From Parcubacteria group bacterium GW2011_GWB1_40_14 (GTDB taxonomy: Bacteria > Patescibacteriota > Minisyncoccia > Terrybacterales > GWB1-40-14): a DNA stretch of 49,050 nt. The position numbers and the translations under genes are program-made. The notes under the pieces were generated by a model, which searched no databases, was not told the DNA's origin, and saw only the letters and a list, made by a program, of their open reading frames with translations. Location: NCBI GenBank assembly GCA_000996085.1, contig LBYG01000008.1:1-49050 (forward strand), in the 5' to 3' direction. This document shows, in pieces, positions 7,785 to 14,726 of the stretch (positions are counted from its first letter, which is position 1; each line of letters begins with the position of its first letter).

Positions 7785-7790
7785 ATTATA
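7785..7790 (-). promoter_or_regulatory. -10 box giving a probably leaderless mRNA
   Basis: TATAAT on the minus strand ends 7 nt upstream of the ATG at 7775-7777, which places the transcription start at or next to the start codon. A possible -35, TTGGTT, lies 18 bp upstream. Confidence 0.55.
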
Positions 7791-7862
7791 CCAAAAATAT
7801 AGGCAGCAAACCAACCTGGGCAGATTTACTGCGCCGGAAAATTGTTGATAAGCTTAAATTCA

Positions 7863-7894
7863 TACCAGGTAGTAGAACAAGTTCACTACCTGGC
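7863..7894. repeat. Short ACCAGGTAGT hairpin (family of 31283 and 42341)
   Basis: ACCAGGTAGT pairs with ACTACCTGG(C/T) around an AGAACAAGTTC loop. It is preceded by CAT and followed by AT, as are the long copies. It lies just after the helicase stop and may end its transcript. Confidence 0.7.
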
Positions 7895-7901
7895 ATAAAA
7901 A

Positions 7902-9185
7902 TTAATATCTGCGTCGTTTTTTCTGATGCCCGCTGGCTCCGCGAGGATAGAATGAACGGTGAGAATTATTTGTCCGCCCGCGACTAGCGCCCGCATAGCT
8001 TCTATTGGCAGGATATCCGTTTTGAACGCTATGGCTTAAAACCCTTTCCGGCGGCAACTCCGGAAGTTCCGATATTTGCAAGTTTTTTCTGATAAGACGC
8101 TCTATGTTGCGTATCTCCCGTTGTTCTTCGGGCAAAACAAAAGAAATGGCATGACCCGCTGCTCCGGCTCTGGCTGTGCGCCCGATGCGATGAACATAGT
8201 CTTCGGATTGCATAGGAAGGTCATAATTTAACACCAGCTCTATTCCTATAACATCAAGGCCTCGCGCGGCAATATCTGTGGCAATAAGTACGCGATATTT
8301 TCCGGATTTAAAACCATCCAAAGCATCTCTGCGCTGGTTTAGGGTTCGGTTTGAATGCAATTCGGCTGCGTCATAGCCCATCGCGCGAACAACGCGGGTT
8401 ATACGTTTTGCGGTATGTTTTGTTTTTGTAAAAACAAGAGTTGAACCTTTATATTCACCGAGAAGTTTTTCAAGAAGCCTGGTCTTTGCGTCTTTTCTCA
8501 CTATAAAAATCTCCTGCGTTACTAGATCTGAAGTTGTGCCCGATGGCGCGATCTCAATACGTATCGGCAATTTCATATTTGAAGAAGCAATGGTCATTAT
8601 ATCCGGCGGCAGGGTCGCAGAAAAAAGCATCGTCTGGCGCTCGCGAGGTACCGCATAAAGTATTTTTTTGATCTGCGGAAGAAAACCCATATCCAACATC
8701 CGGTCGGCTTCATCTAAAACAAGAACATTTACTGTATCCAATTTCACTGCTTTTTGTTCAAGATGGTCAATTAATCTGCCGGGTGTTGCGATAATAATAT
8801 GCGGGTTGCGTGCAAGAGCTTTAAGTTGCGGACCGGGCGAGGTGCCACCTATTAAAACCGCGGTTTTCAAACCAAGAGAGCCTCCTATTTTATGTAACTC
8901 TTCATCAACCTGCATAGCCAATTCACGCGTAGGAAGAACTACTAATCCTCTGCCTTTTTTATGCGCCAACGACTGTATCATCGGTATGCCAAAAGCCAAA
9001 GTTTTACCGGTACCTGTTTGGGCAATGCCTACAACGTCTTTACCCTCAACAGCAATCGGAATAGCCTGACGCTGTATGGGTGTGGGCGTTACAAAACGCA
9101 TCCGTGCTAAAATTTCTAAAATACCCGGAGCTATCCCGAGACCGTGAAAAGAAGATGTATTGGTGGTATTAAACTTAGATTCCAT
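7902..9185 (-). CDS. DEAD-box RNA helicase, RhlE-like
   Basis: All core motifs are present: Q motif (FVTPTPIQRQAIP), Walker A AQTGTGKT, PTRELA, TPGR, VLDEADRML, SAT, then the second RecA domain with TDIAARGLD and HRIGRTARAG. A basic C-terminal tail rich in Arg, Ser, Tyr and Gly follows (ending KKRRRY), as in RhlE/CsdA-type helicases that bind structured RNA. It likely unwinds rRNA or mRNA structure during ribosome assembly or decay. I start at the ATG at 9183-9185 (MESKFNTTN). A GTG at 9216-9218 would add eleven residues that do not look like the family, and neither start has a strong Shine-Dalgarno. Confidence 0.95.
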   Translation of the reverse strand: MESKFNTTNTSSFHGLGIAPGILEILARMRFVTPTPIQRQAIPIAVEGKDVVGIAQTGTGKTLAFGIPMIQSLAHKKGRGLVVLPTRELAMQVDEELHKIGGSLGLKTAVLIGGTSPGPQLKALARNPHIIIATPGRLIDHLEQKAVKLDTVNVLVLDEADRMLDMGFLPQIKKILYAVPRERQTMLFSATLPPDIMTIASSNMKLPIRIEIAPSGTTSDLVTQEIFIVRKDAKTRLLEKLLGEYKGSTLVFTKTKHTAKRITRVVRAMGYDAAELHSNRTLNQRRDALDGFKSGKYRVLIATDIAARGLDVIGIELVLNYDLPMQSEDYVHRIGRTARAGAAGHAISFVLPEEQREIRNIERLIRKNLQISELPELPPERVLSHSVQNGYPANRSYAGASRGRTNNSHRSFYPRGASGHQKKRRRY

Positions 9186-9242
9186 GTCCGAATCGTAACA
9201 CCAGTTATCTGACCTCACAAGCTATTCTCTTTTTTATAATAT

Positions 9243-9272
9243 AAAACCTCCTCAATTAATTATCGAGGAGGT
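9243..9272 (-). terminator. Terminator after the gene at 9293-10594
   Basis: ACCTCCTC pairs with GAGGAGGT, followed on the minus strand by TTTATATTATAAAAAA. It separates this gene from the helicase gene downstream, whose -10 may lie inside the T-rich part. Confidence 0.6.
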
Positions 9273-9292
9273 ATTATTTATTGTCACGGATT

Positions 9293-10594
9293 TTATTGCA
9301 TAGTTTCGGGTGAGAGAGGACGCGGAAGAGGAACTATCTGGTTAGTACGCTGATCTATAATTTCTTTGGCCAAGGGAATAACTACCGTGTCTGTATTTAA
9401 CCCGGCAATCGGATTTGTAACTTTAAAAATTAACGCGCGTACTAACAATTCCTTATTATCTATGCCGTCATAGACCCACATTTTTATATAGCCTTGAGAC
9501 GGCGCGCTAAGCTCAACTTCCACCTCTTTCACATTCTCTTCATATCCATACCAATACTGGTTTGAAGCATAATCAAGTAATTTCTGTAAATTTTGCTCGG
9601 CATCATACGAAGAACTCTCGTAATGCTGAACGTCCAGACCGTTTAAATTACTGACTTTTCTTTCCCGTAAATTTACGCTCACAAAAAGACCGCTTGGCCG
9701 GCCGTCTTCTCCGTAAACAATCTCTCCGTTAATTTTAAGCGGATAAACAACCTGAACTTCCTCGGATATGTATGGCATTATCGGCATAGAACTAGAACTT
9801 GAGGGTTCGTCGCTGTTTACCATGGTTGCAATATTGTCGTATCGAATTATTTGCGGGTCCGCATAATTATTATGCGCAATACCGTAATCATTTAAAAAAC
9901 TCTCGGCAATATTTTTTATCTCTTCATCGCCGGGCACATCGCCGGCAACAAGCGGTTCCTGCGGCGGACATCCGTTCATGCATTGCTTAGCATATGGCCA
10001 AGTTTTCCAATTTTGAGAAAGCGATAACGTTCCTTCAGATGGGCTTACCCATACGGTATATCCGGAATCTCTATTTTCACTGAATGAAAAGGATTCTAAA
10101 CCCACATCACGAAAAGCAGATAAATTTATTGCTCCCGACAAAAATGTGGATAGCGCATTCAATACTTCACTTGTGGCCACGTTACCCTTTATGCGTTTCA
10201 ATACACTAATTTGTGCCGGAATTTCTATGGGTTCGCCCTTATATACGTATTTGTATATTGTAGGTTCGTAACGAAAGCCGTCAGGATACGTCGGACCAAC
10301 AACGCCACCTCCACCATAACCACCAGCGCCCATCCCCAATGGACCGGGAGGAGTTGCAGTAATCGGTGAAGAAGCAAGCCTGTCTTTGGATTCGCCCTGA
10401 GATGTTCCCGAAACCGCAGCAAGTGAGCCAAAAGCTTTTGAGCCGACTGTGCTTATTTCAAATGTAGAAGTTCCTGATGTGCCAATATTTGAACCTCCCG
10501 GAGAAAAAATATTATTCTGTATTAAAAATACTCCGCCTAAAATAACTAAAATTATTAAAACGACTCCCCCGCTCGCTAAAATAAATTTTTTCAT
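9293..10594 (-). CDS. Membrane-anchored extracytoplasmic protein, unknown function
   Basis: It begins MKKFILASGGVVLIILVILGG, one N-terminal transmembrane anchor, then a Gly/Ser-rich linker (to residue ~115, with a GAGGYGGGG stretch) and a large exported domain. That domain has many beta-strand-like segments and a two-cysteine loop (KQCMNGCPPQEP) that could form a disulfide. The C-terminus ends in a Pro-rich tail. Such anchored, Gly-linked proteins are common in Parcubacteria-like genomes, but I cannot assign a function. ATG 10592-10594 is chosen; a TTG two codons upstream is also open. It is alone in its unit, with a terminator at 9243-9272. Confidence 0.8.
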   Translation of the reverse strand: MKKFILASGGVVLIILVILGGVFLIQNNIFSPGGSNIGTSGTSTFEISTVGSKAFGSLAAVSGTSQGESKDRLASSPITATPPGPLGMGAGGYGGGGVVGPTYPDGFRYEPTIYKYVYKGEPIEIPAQISVLKRIKGNVATSEVLNALSTFLSGAINLSAFRDVGLESFSFSENRDSGYTVWVSPSEGTLSLSQNWKTWPYAKQCMNGCPPQEPLVAGDVPGDEEIKNIAESFLNDYGIAHNNYADPQIIRYDNIATMVNSDEPSSSSSMPIMPYISEEVQVVYPLKINGEIVYGEDGRPSGLFVSVNLRERKVSNLNGLDVQHYESSSYDAEQNLQKLLDYASNQYWYGYEENVKEVEVELSAPSQGYIKMWVYDGIDNKELLVRALIFKVTNPIAGLNTDTVVIPLAKEIIDQRTNQIVPLPRPLSPETMQ

Positions 10595-10901
10595 AAGCAA
10601 AAAGGATTTGCCGAGTGTATGCCTGAAGATGCTTTTGTTTAAATCGCTTAATCCGCAAGCTTAAATTTAAGCTCCTGGCGGTAACGCGAGTCTAAAAACA
10701 GTTTCAGGGAGGCTTTAACAAATACTCTATTATTTTATCATATATTATAATCAAAATCCGCCGTTTATACCTCTTTTTTATAAATTAACCTTCTATTATA
10801 TACTACGAAACCCGCCCAAAAAGGTAACAAAAATACCGCCCAGCCCTACCCAGCTCTAATTCTTAATTAGGGCTGGGTTAGAGCTGGACGGTTAAATATT
10901 T
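10595..10901. other. Intergenic region, 307 bp
   Basis: It holds the leader of the anchored protein (no clear promoter hexamers found), a short inverted repeat GCTTAAATTTAAGC at 10660-10673 and, at its far end, the terminator at 10835-10892. No gene is seen. Confidence 0.5.
10835..10892 (-). terminator. Nested terminator, CCGCCCAGC/CCCAGCTCTAATT family
   Basis: Outer arms ACCGCCCAGCCCTA / TAGAGCTGGACGGT enclose an inner CCCAGCTCTAATT / AATTAGGGCTGGG hairpin. On the minus strand the stem is followed by ATTTTTGTTA. It terminates the gene at 10902-11435. Confidence 0.7.
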
Positions 10902-11435
10902 TTATTCCTGTCCTGATCTGACATCAACCTGATACTGCTCACGTAAACTATCTGCCATCTCCTTTGTCCCGCCGATAATTTCAATATCGTAGGGATAAGC
11001 GTACTGCGCACGATACCCTTGTTCATGCTCAATTACATTGCCCCACAAAGAAACCTTACCGATAGCGAAACACTCGCGCGGTTTTTCCTGAGCGCTGCCT
11101 TTTATATGAGAAAAAGTAACCTGCCACTGAACAGGAAACTTTCTCTCGCGCTGCATATATTTGCTCGCGTCTTCTTCGCTCTTAAAGGCGTGAATGCCGC
11201 ATTCGCAATAAAAATACGGGGCTGCATGAGGCACTTCAATAATTTTACTGTCAGAATTGAACCAACAAAGCCTGTCGGCAGCCATGGCAATACGATAGGG
11301 CCATGCTACATACATATAAAGCGGGGAAATTAAAATATATTTTCCATAAACCCAATGCTCATTTTCTATGGCGGTTATAACCCGCCAAACTTTCCAGGCA
11401 TAAATAGGCTCAACAAGGATCTGTTTATCGGACAT
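10902..11435 (-). CDS. CGIHA/LWG-motif protein, paralogue of the next gene
   Basis: A soluble protein of 177 residues from the ATG at 11433-11435, which has GGAG 9 nt upstream; an upstream extension lacks this signal. It shares with the gene at 11509-12093 the motifs YCxCGI(H/Y)A, GKVSLWGNVIE, GYRAQYAYPYD and ADSLREQYQVD, and an N-terminal (I/V)xAW(K/R)xW. From memory, an uncharacterised family with CGIYA, LWG and AYP motifs is widespread in Actinobacteria and other phyla; no function is known to me. CxC may bind metal. The two genes are an obvious tandem duplication. Confidence 0.8.
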   Translation of the reverse strand: MSDKQILVEPIYAWKVWRVITAIENEHWVYGKYILISPLYMYVAWPYRIAMAADRLCWFNSDSKIIEVPHAAPYFYCECGIHAFKSEEDASKYMQRERKFPVQWQVTFSHIKGSAQEKPRECFAIGKVSLWGNVIEHEQGYRAQYAYPYDIEIIGGTKEMADSLREQYQVDVRSGQE

Positions 11436-11508
11436 TAATAAATCTCCGATTTTTAAAAGACGTTGCCATAAGCATATCAAAACCGGAACAAAAACAAAAG
11501 CCCATCAA

Positions 11509-12093
11509 TTAGTGATGAGCTTGTGATAATTCTATTCTTGTATCAACCTGATACTGCTCACGTAACGAATCGGCGATACGACGATCGTCAGCAAGTACTG
11601 TTAGATCATAGGGGTAAGCATATTCGGCGCGATAGCCATCTTCACCTTCAATAATTTCGCCCCATAAAGAAACTTGGCCAAAAACCGTGCAACCCATTAT
11701 GCGATCGGGCAAAATACCTCGCTCGTTAGCACTAACAACAGTCCAAGGCTTAGCTGGATCCATTTTCATCCCAGTAAAATAATTAAATAGCTTTTCTTTT
11801 GTACGCAGGGCATATATACCGCACCTGCAATAAATATCAGGAACTTGATGTTTAAAACCAATCAAATGAACCGATACTTGCCTATTGCTGGATTTCGCCA
11901 GAGATGAGACAAGCGCGAAACAATCAGCTTTCAACGTTATACGCGGTTTCCATTCTGTATGTTTGCTAACAGCTCTTAAACGATAAACAATATCATCGGA
12001 GAATAAGTTAAGTACGGCAACGGCTTGCCACATACGCCAGGCAATTATCGGCTCTTCTGAAACAACGTGCGGCAATACCTTGGATTTGCTCAT
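11509..12093 (-). CDS. CGIYA/LWG-motif protein, paralogue of the gene at 10902-11435
   Basis: 194 residues with the family marks EPIIAWRMWQAV near the N-terminus, IYCRCGIYAL mid-protein, then GQVSLWGEIIEGEDGYRAEYAYPYDL and ADSLREQYQVD near the C-terminus. Its ATG overlaps the stop of the proline-rich gene upstream as ATGA (12090-12093), so the two are probably translationally coupled. The last residues (ELSQAHH) differ from its paralogue. Function is unknown. Confidence 0.8.
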   Translation of the reverse strand: MSKSKVLPHVVSEEPIIAWRMWQAVAVLNLFSDDIVYRLRAVSKHTEWKPRITLKADCFALVSSLAKSSNRQVSVHLIGFKHQVPDIYCRCGIYALRTKEKLFNYFTGMKMDPAKPWTVVSANERGILPDRIMGCTVFGQVSLWGEIIEGEDGYRAEYAYPYDLTVLADDRRIADSLREQYQVDTRIELSQAHH

Positions 12094-12287
12094 GCTTGCC
12101 CTGAGCCGTTCGGCACTGAGCTCACGGCCGAAGTGCTAGTCGAATGGGCCGGAACTTTCTCAGGCACTTTAGCCGGAGGTGTGGGCTCGCGCACCGGGGC
12201 GGGATCGGGAAACTTGGGTAGAGGGGTCGGAATCGGCACAGATTTAGGGTTAACAGTAATACGTCTTTTGGGCTTACCTATTTCCAT
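12090..12287 (-). CDS. Small proline-rich basic protein coupled to the CGIYA gene
   Basis: 65 residues from ATG 12285-12287, which has GGAG 8 nt upstream. A longer frame reaches 12347 but lacks that signal. The start is basic (MEIGKPKRRITVNPK), the middle is proline-rich (PIPTPLPKFPDPAPVREPTP), and the tail is Ser/Thr-rich (TSTSAVSSVPNGSGQA). The tail is encoded by an interspersed repeat of the TTCGAC...GCTCAGGGC type (12102-12150), so the repeat has become coding sequence. The stop overlaps the next ATG. A disordered linker or regulator of the following protein is possible; there is no recognised domain. Confidence 0.65.
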   Translation of the reverse strand: MEIGKPKRRITVNPKSVPIPTPLPKFPDPAPVREPTPPAKVPEKVPAHSTSTSAVSSVPNGSGQA

Positions 12288-12356
12288 CTTATTGCTCCAT
12301 ATATTTTCAATTTTCTGCTTATGTTTTTTATAAACCAAATTGCTCAAAAAAACAAT

Positions 12357-12387
12357 AGAAAAAACGACTTACTTAAAGTAAGTCGTT
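12357..12387 (-). terminator. Terminator after the HTH gene at 12393-12746
   Basis: AACGACTTACTT pairs with AAGTAAGTCGTT, and the minus strand continues TTTTTTC. Confidence 0.8.
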
Positions 12388-12392
12388 ACCTT

Positions 12393-12746
12393 TTAACTAA
12401 AACTTTCGTTGAGAAGTTCATTTATTACCTTCTTTAATTCTTCGGTTCTGTTTTCTTTTACCAGTTCAAGAGGACTTTTACCAAAAAATACTTCTTTGGG
12501 TTCACGCAACCATTTTCGTATATAACGCTGTTCTACAATTTCAGAAAGTAAACGGCAAACGTCGTAAAGATAATCTATACGTACGCGCGCTTCAACCACC
12601 AAAACGTTATATCTCTCGCAATTGCGAATTGCGCGGACAGACACGCCGGCGGCAGAAGAAATATCGCGATAGCTAAGGAAACATTCCCGACGCAAAGCAG
12701 AAATTTGCTTACGGGCTTCATGCGTTTGCGGCAATTCTATGGACAA
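12393..12746 (-). CDS. Helix-turn-helix protein with MbcA/ParS/Xre-like tail
   Basis: 117 residues. The central SYRDISSAAGVSVRAIRNCE reads as an HTH. The C-terminal IRKWLREPKEVFFGKSPLELVKEN, followed by an amphipathic helix, resembles the C-terminal (DUF2384-like) domain of Xre/MbcA/ParS antitoxins, which pairs with RES toxins. No RES or other toxin is visible nearby, so a toxin-antitoxin role is not supported; a solitary regulator is as likely. I place the start at TTG 12744-12746 because GGAGG lies 9 nt upstream, inside the last codons of the cysteine-rich gene. The genes overlap by 10 nt and are probably co-translated. Confidence 0.65.
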   Translation of the reverse strand: MSIELPQTHEARKQISALRRECFLSYRDISSAAGVSVRAIRNCERYNVLVVEARVRIDYLYDVCRLLSEIVEQRYIRKWLREPKEVFFGKSPLELVKENRTEELKKVINELLNESFS

Positions 12747-12979
12747 TTTGCACACCCTCCGCCACAACAGGACTCTCTTTCGAGTTCGGCCTTGTGCTTA
12801 GCTTCATGTCGTACAATATGACCAAAACATACAACAGCATGTCCGCAACTGGCTTCTCTGCACATTTGGGTCATGCCCTCGGTAGGACAACCCAATTCCT
12901 CACATTCGACACATTCGGCAGGCTCAGTGCAGGCACATTCGGCAGGCTCAGTGCAGGCACATTCGGCAGGCTCAGACAT
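12737..12979 (-). CDS. Cysteine-rich (14 Cys) putative metal-binding small protein
   Basis: 80 residues with Cys at 7, 9, 15, 17, 23, 26, 31, 40, 45, 51, 71, 72, 76 and 79, and His at 47, 54, 58 and 62. The N-terminus is a repeated octapeptide EPAECACT (2.5 units) encoded by tandem copies of an interspersed DNA repeat (12909-12975). The middle CREASCGHAVVCFGHIVRH resembles a zinc-binding knuckle. The tail is CCGGGCANCP. A metallothionein-like or zinc-finger role is inferred from composition only. GGAG lies 6 nt before the ATG. It overlaps the HTH gene, which suggests a metal-linked regulatory pair. Confidence 0.75.
   Translation of the reverse strand: MSEPAECACTEPAECACTEPAECVECEELGCPTEGMTQMCREASCGHAVVCFGHIVRHEAKHKAELERESCCGGGCANCP
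12909..12975. repeat. Tandem TTCGGCAGGCTCAGTGCAGG repeat inside a gene
   Basis: About 2.5 units of a 24-bp repeat related to the TTCGACAAGCTCAGGG intergenic repeat, read in frame by the cysteine-rich protein. Confidence 0.75.
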
Positions 12980-13046
12980 TTATTTCTCCTTTAAAAGAAC
13001 CTTTTTTATTTATACAGCAACGCCTCTAAATTATCAAATAAAAAAC

Positions 13047-13083
13047 ACCCAGCTCTAATTAAGAATTAGGGCTGGGTATTTTT
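13047..13083. terminator. Bidirectional-looking terminator, CCCAGCTCTAATT family
   Basis: ACCCAGCTCTAATT pairs with AATTAGGGCTGGGT. Plus-strand TATTTTT and minus-strand GTTTTTTATT follow. It ends the minus-strand pair 13103/13240. Confidence 0.7.
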
Positions 13084-13102
13084 ATAAATTTCAATTTAAC
13101 GA

Positions 13103-13243
13103 TTATTTCTTAATTTGTTTCCACAACCACGCGGCAGCAAGAACTCCCACAACGAGCCATACGATCATCATAAGCAACATGGCGAAACTATAGAACCAAG
13201 CACTGCCTGAATTCATATAACCATATCCCATTATATTATTCAT
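13103..13243 (-). CDS. 46-residue single-pass membrane protein
   Basis: A Met/Gly/Tyr-rich start (MNNIMGYGYMNSG) is followed by one transmembrane helix (about residues 17-40) and a lysine-rich end. Its ATG overlaps the stop of the preceding exported protein gene as ATGA (13240-13243), so the two are translationally coupled. The layout resembles small Met/Gly-rich membrane proteins often found next to metal-handling genes; this is only a resemblance. Confidence 0.7.
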   Translation of the reverse strand: MNNIMGYGYMNSGSAWFYSFAMLLMMIVWLVVGVLAAAWLWKQIKK

Positions 13244-13656
13244 ATAACAGCACCGGCAGGATAAGCAGCCGAAGTATCGCATCCTGAAAGTCTCTTACCC
13301 ATGGCTATGTGCATCTCCTCGTTTCCTTCTTCGCCGATTACGCTATCCATATTTTCATCCATAAGTTGGTGTGATGAGCCTACCATAAGACTCATGAAAT
13401 AATCGCCCATAACTTCAAAGTCTTCATCGGTAAGCTGTTCGCAAGAAACTTGCTTTGCTTGCAACTTATCCCACACTTCTTTACCTTCTCTCTCTTCTTC
13501 GGCAAGAGCAGCGCTTGTTTCTGCGGCACCGGTCTCCATCATGTGCTGTGCATCATCATTCACCATACCATGCGCATAAACCATCGCGGCAGAAAGCGGC
13601 ATAAAGGTTACGCCCAAAATAAAAGCTAAGTTCAAAATAAATCTATTTTTATTCAT
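13240..13656 (-). CDS. Exported Met/His-rich small protein
   Basis: 138 residues with an N-terminal signal peptide (hydrophobic ~8-26, cleavage probably after AMVYA). The mature part is acidic and rich in Met and His (HGMVNDDAQHMMETG, and MSLMVGSSHQLMDENMDSV), with two Cys (CEQLTDEDF and SGCDTSAAYP). Similar Met-rich proteins with a GSSH...MGKR(L/M)SGC pattern occur in other Patescibacteria as far as I recall, without known function. Methionine and histidine richness fits periplasmic copper binding, but that is inference. Coupled by ATGA overlap to the membrane peptide at 13103-13243. Confidence 0.75.
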   Translation of the reverse strand: MNKNRFILNLAFILGVTFMPLSAAMVYAHGMVNDDAQHMMETGAAETSAALAEEEREGKEVWDKLQAKQVSCEQLTDEDFEVMGDYFMSLMVGSSHQLMDENMDSVIGEEGNEEMHIAMGKRLSGCDTSAAYPAGAVI

Positions 13657-13763
13657 GTTTATTTATAAATGGTTATTGAATATCTTTAATTAAATTATAC
13701 CACTTTTTCACAAAAAATAACACTGTAAAAATCGTCCACGTTTAAGCAGAAATTCAATAAAAA

Positions 13764-14081
13764 TTATTTTCCCCAACCGCCTACAAAAGGCGCTTCAGGA
13801 CAATGTATGAAACAACGTAAAAATAAACTCGCATCAGTAGGCGTGTTTATAAAGAAAAAATGCAGGATGCGCGCGGCTATTAACCAAAGCAACAAAACAA
13901 TTATAACGGCAACCAAAGATTTACGCTTTATGCCAAACTTAGAATTAAGCTTTCGGATTGCCAAAAAAATAAGAATAATTGCGGGTAACGTTAAATACCA
14001 GAAATAAAGAGTGGCTTTAATGCCAACCTCAAGAGTATTGGGTTTCCAGATGTTTGGTACCTGCGCCAAAAAATATTCCAT
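13764..14081 (-). CDS. Small membrane protein, unknown
   Basis: 105 residues with two hydrophobic segments (about 23-42 and 55-77) separated by a basic loop (RKLNSKFGIKRK), a two-Cys tail (LRCFIHCPEAP) and a glycine-rich end. No recognised family. No clear Shine-Dalgarno is visible before the ATG. Confidence 0.6.
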   Translation of the reverse strand: MEYFLAQVPNIWKPNTLEVGIKATLYFWYLTLPAIILIFLAIRKLNSKFGIKRKSLVAVIIVLLLWLIAARILHFFFINTPTDASLFLRCFIHCPEAPFVGGWGK

Positions 14082-14104
14082 TAACTATATTTTAACATAT
14101 TTGA

Positions 14105-14275
14105 TCATTTGCAACGACCAAATATACCATCTGGCTATGCGCGCTATATCTGCCGCCTATTATTTTATCTGCCTTAGGGTTATTTCTTGTTGCCATACTG
14201 TACGCATTATTTTATGCATTTCTTAGTGTCTTGATCTGGATAAAACGCAATAAAAAATATAAAAATTCAAATTAA
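14105..14275 (+). CDS. Possible small membrane ORF lacking a standard start
   Basis: A 56-codon open frame between an in-frame TGA and TAA encodes one or two strongly hydrophobic segments (IILSALGLFLVAILYALFYA) and a basic tail (IKRNKKYKNSN). It is followed by a terminator hairpin, but there is no ATG, GTG or TTG in frame. It may be a remnant that lost its 5' end, or chance. Confidence 0.25.
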   Translation, partial: SFATTKYTIWLCALYLPPIILSALGLFLVAILYALFYAFLSVLIWIKRNKKYKNSN

Positions 14276-14276
14276 A

Positions 14277-14303
14277 AAGCGCTATTGTTTAGCGCTTATT
14301 TTT
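14277..14303. terminator. Bidirectional terminator
   Basis: AAGCGCT pairs with AGCGCTT; plus-strand ATTTTTA and minus-strand TTTTAATTT follow. It serves the minus-strand gene at 14302-14673. Confidence 0.65.
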
Positions 14304-14673
14304 ATAAATAGGCTCCGTCAGCATAGGCAGAAGCGGCTTCATAAACCAGAGATGAATTATCTTCTCGTAAAAGTTCAAGAGGCGTTCTGCCTTTAAGATA
14401 TCTCAACTTAGCATGAAACCATTCGTTGATTCCCTGGTGGCTTAAAGATTGATGCAATTGCACCATTATTATGTCGCGTATTCTGATAAGTCTTTCTCTT
14501 ATTGTGCCGGTCAAAAGCGTACCAAGCGTGCGAAACTCTTTATGCTCATAAACTGAAACGCTTATCATTTCAGCAACTTCTTTTTCTGTAAATTTATAGT
14601 CCTCTATAAAAGAATCTATAATACTTAAAGCCGTTCTGGGACTTTCTAATTTGCAACAACTGTCAGACGCCAT
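14302..14673 (-). CDS. Small protein with MbcA/ParS/Xre-like tail
   Basis: 123 residues. The C-terminal INEWFHAKLRYLKGRTPLEL followed by a short helix resembles the W-x-(x)-G-x-(S/T)-P-L-E-L tail of the HTH protein at 12393-12746 and of DUF2384-type antitoxins. The N-terminal part is helical (FIEDYKFTEKEVAEMISVSV may be an HTH). AAGGAGG lies 9 nt before ATG. No adjacent toxin is seen. It is the second of three such proteins within 3 kb, perhaps a local expansion of one regulatory family. Confidence 0.65.
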   Translation of the reverse strand: MASDSCCKLESPRTALSIIDSFIEDYKFTEKEVAEMISVSVYEHKEFRTLGTLLTGTIRERLIRIRDIIMVQLHQSLSHQGINEWFHAKLRYLKGRTPLELLREDNSSLVYEAASAYADGAYL

Positions 14674-14726
14674 TTAACATGCCTCCTTTTCAAAGAACCT
14701 GAAAATGCCTGACGCAGAGCTTAGTT

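Noticed and set aside
12393-12746. Toxin-antitoxin operon
   Set aside because: Only antitoxin-like tails are seen; no toxin candidate next to any of them.
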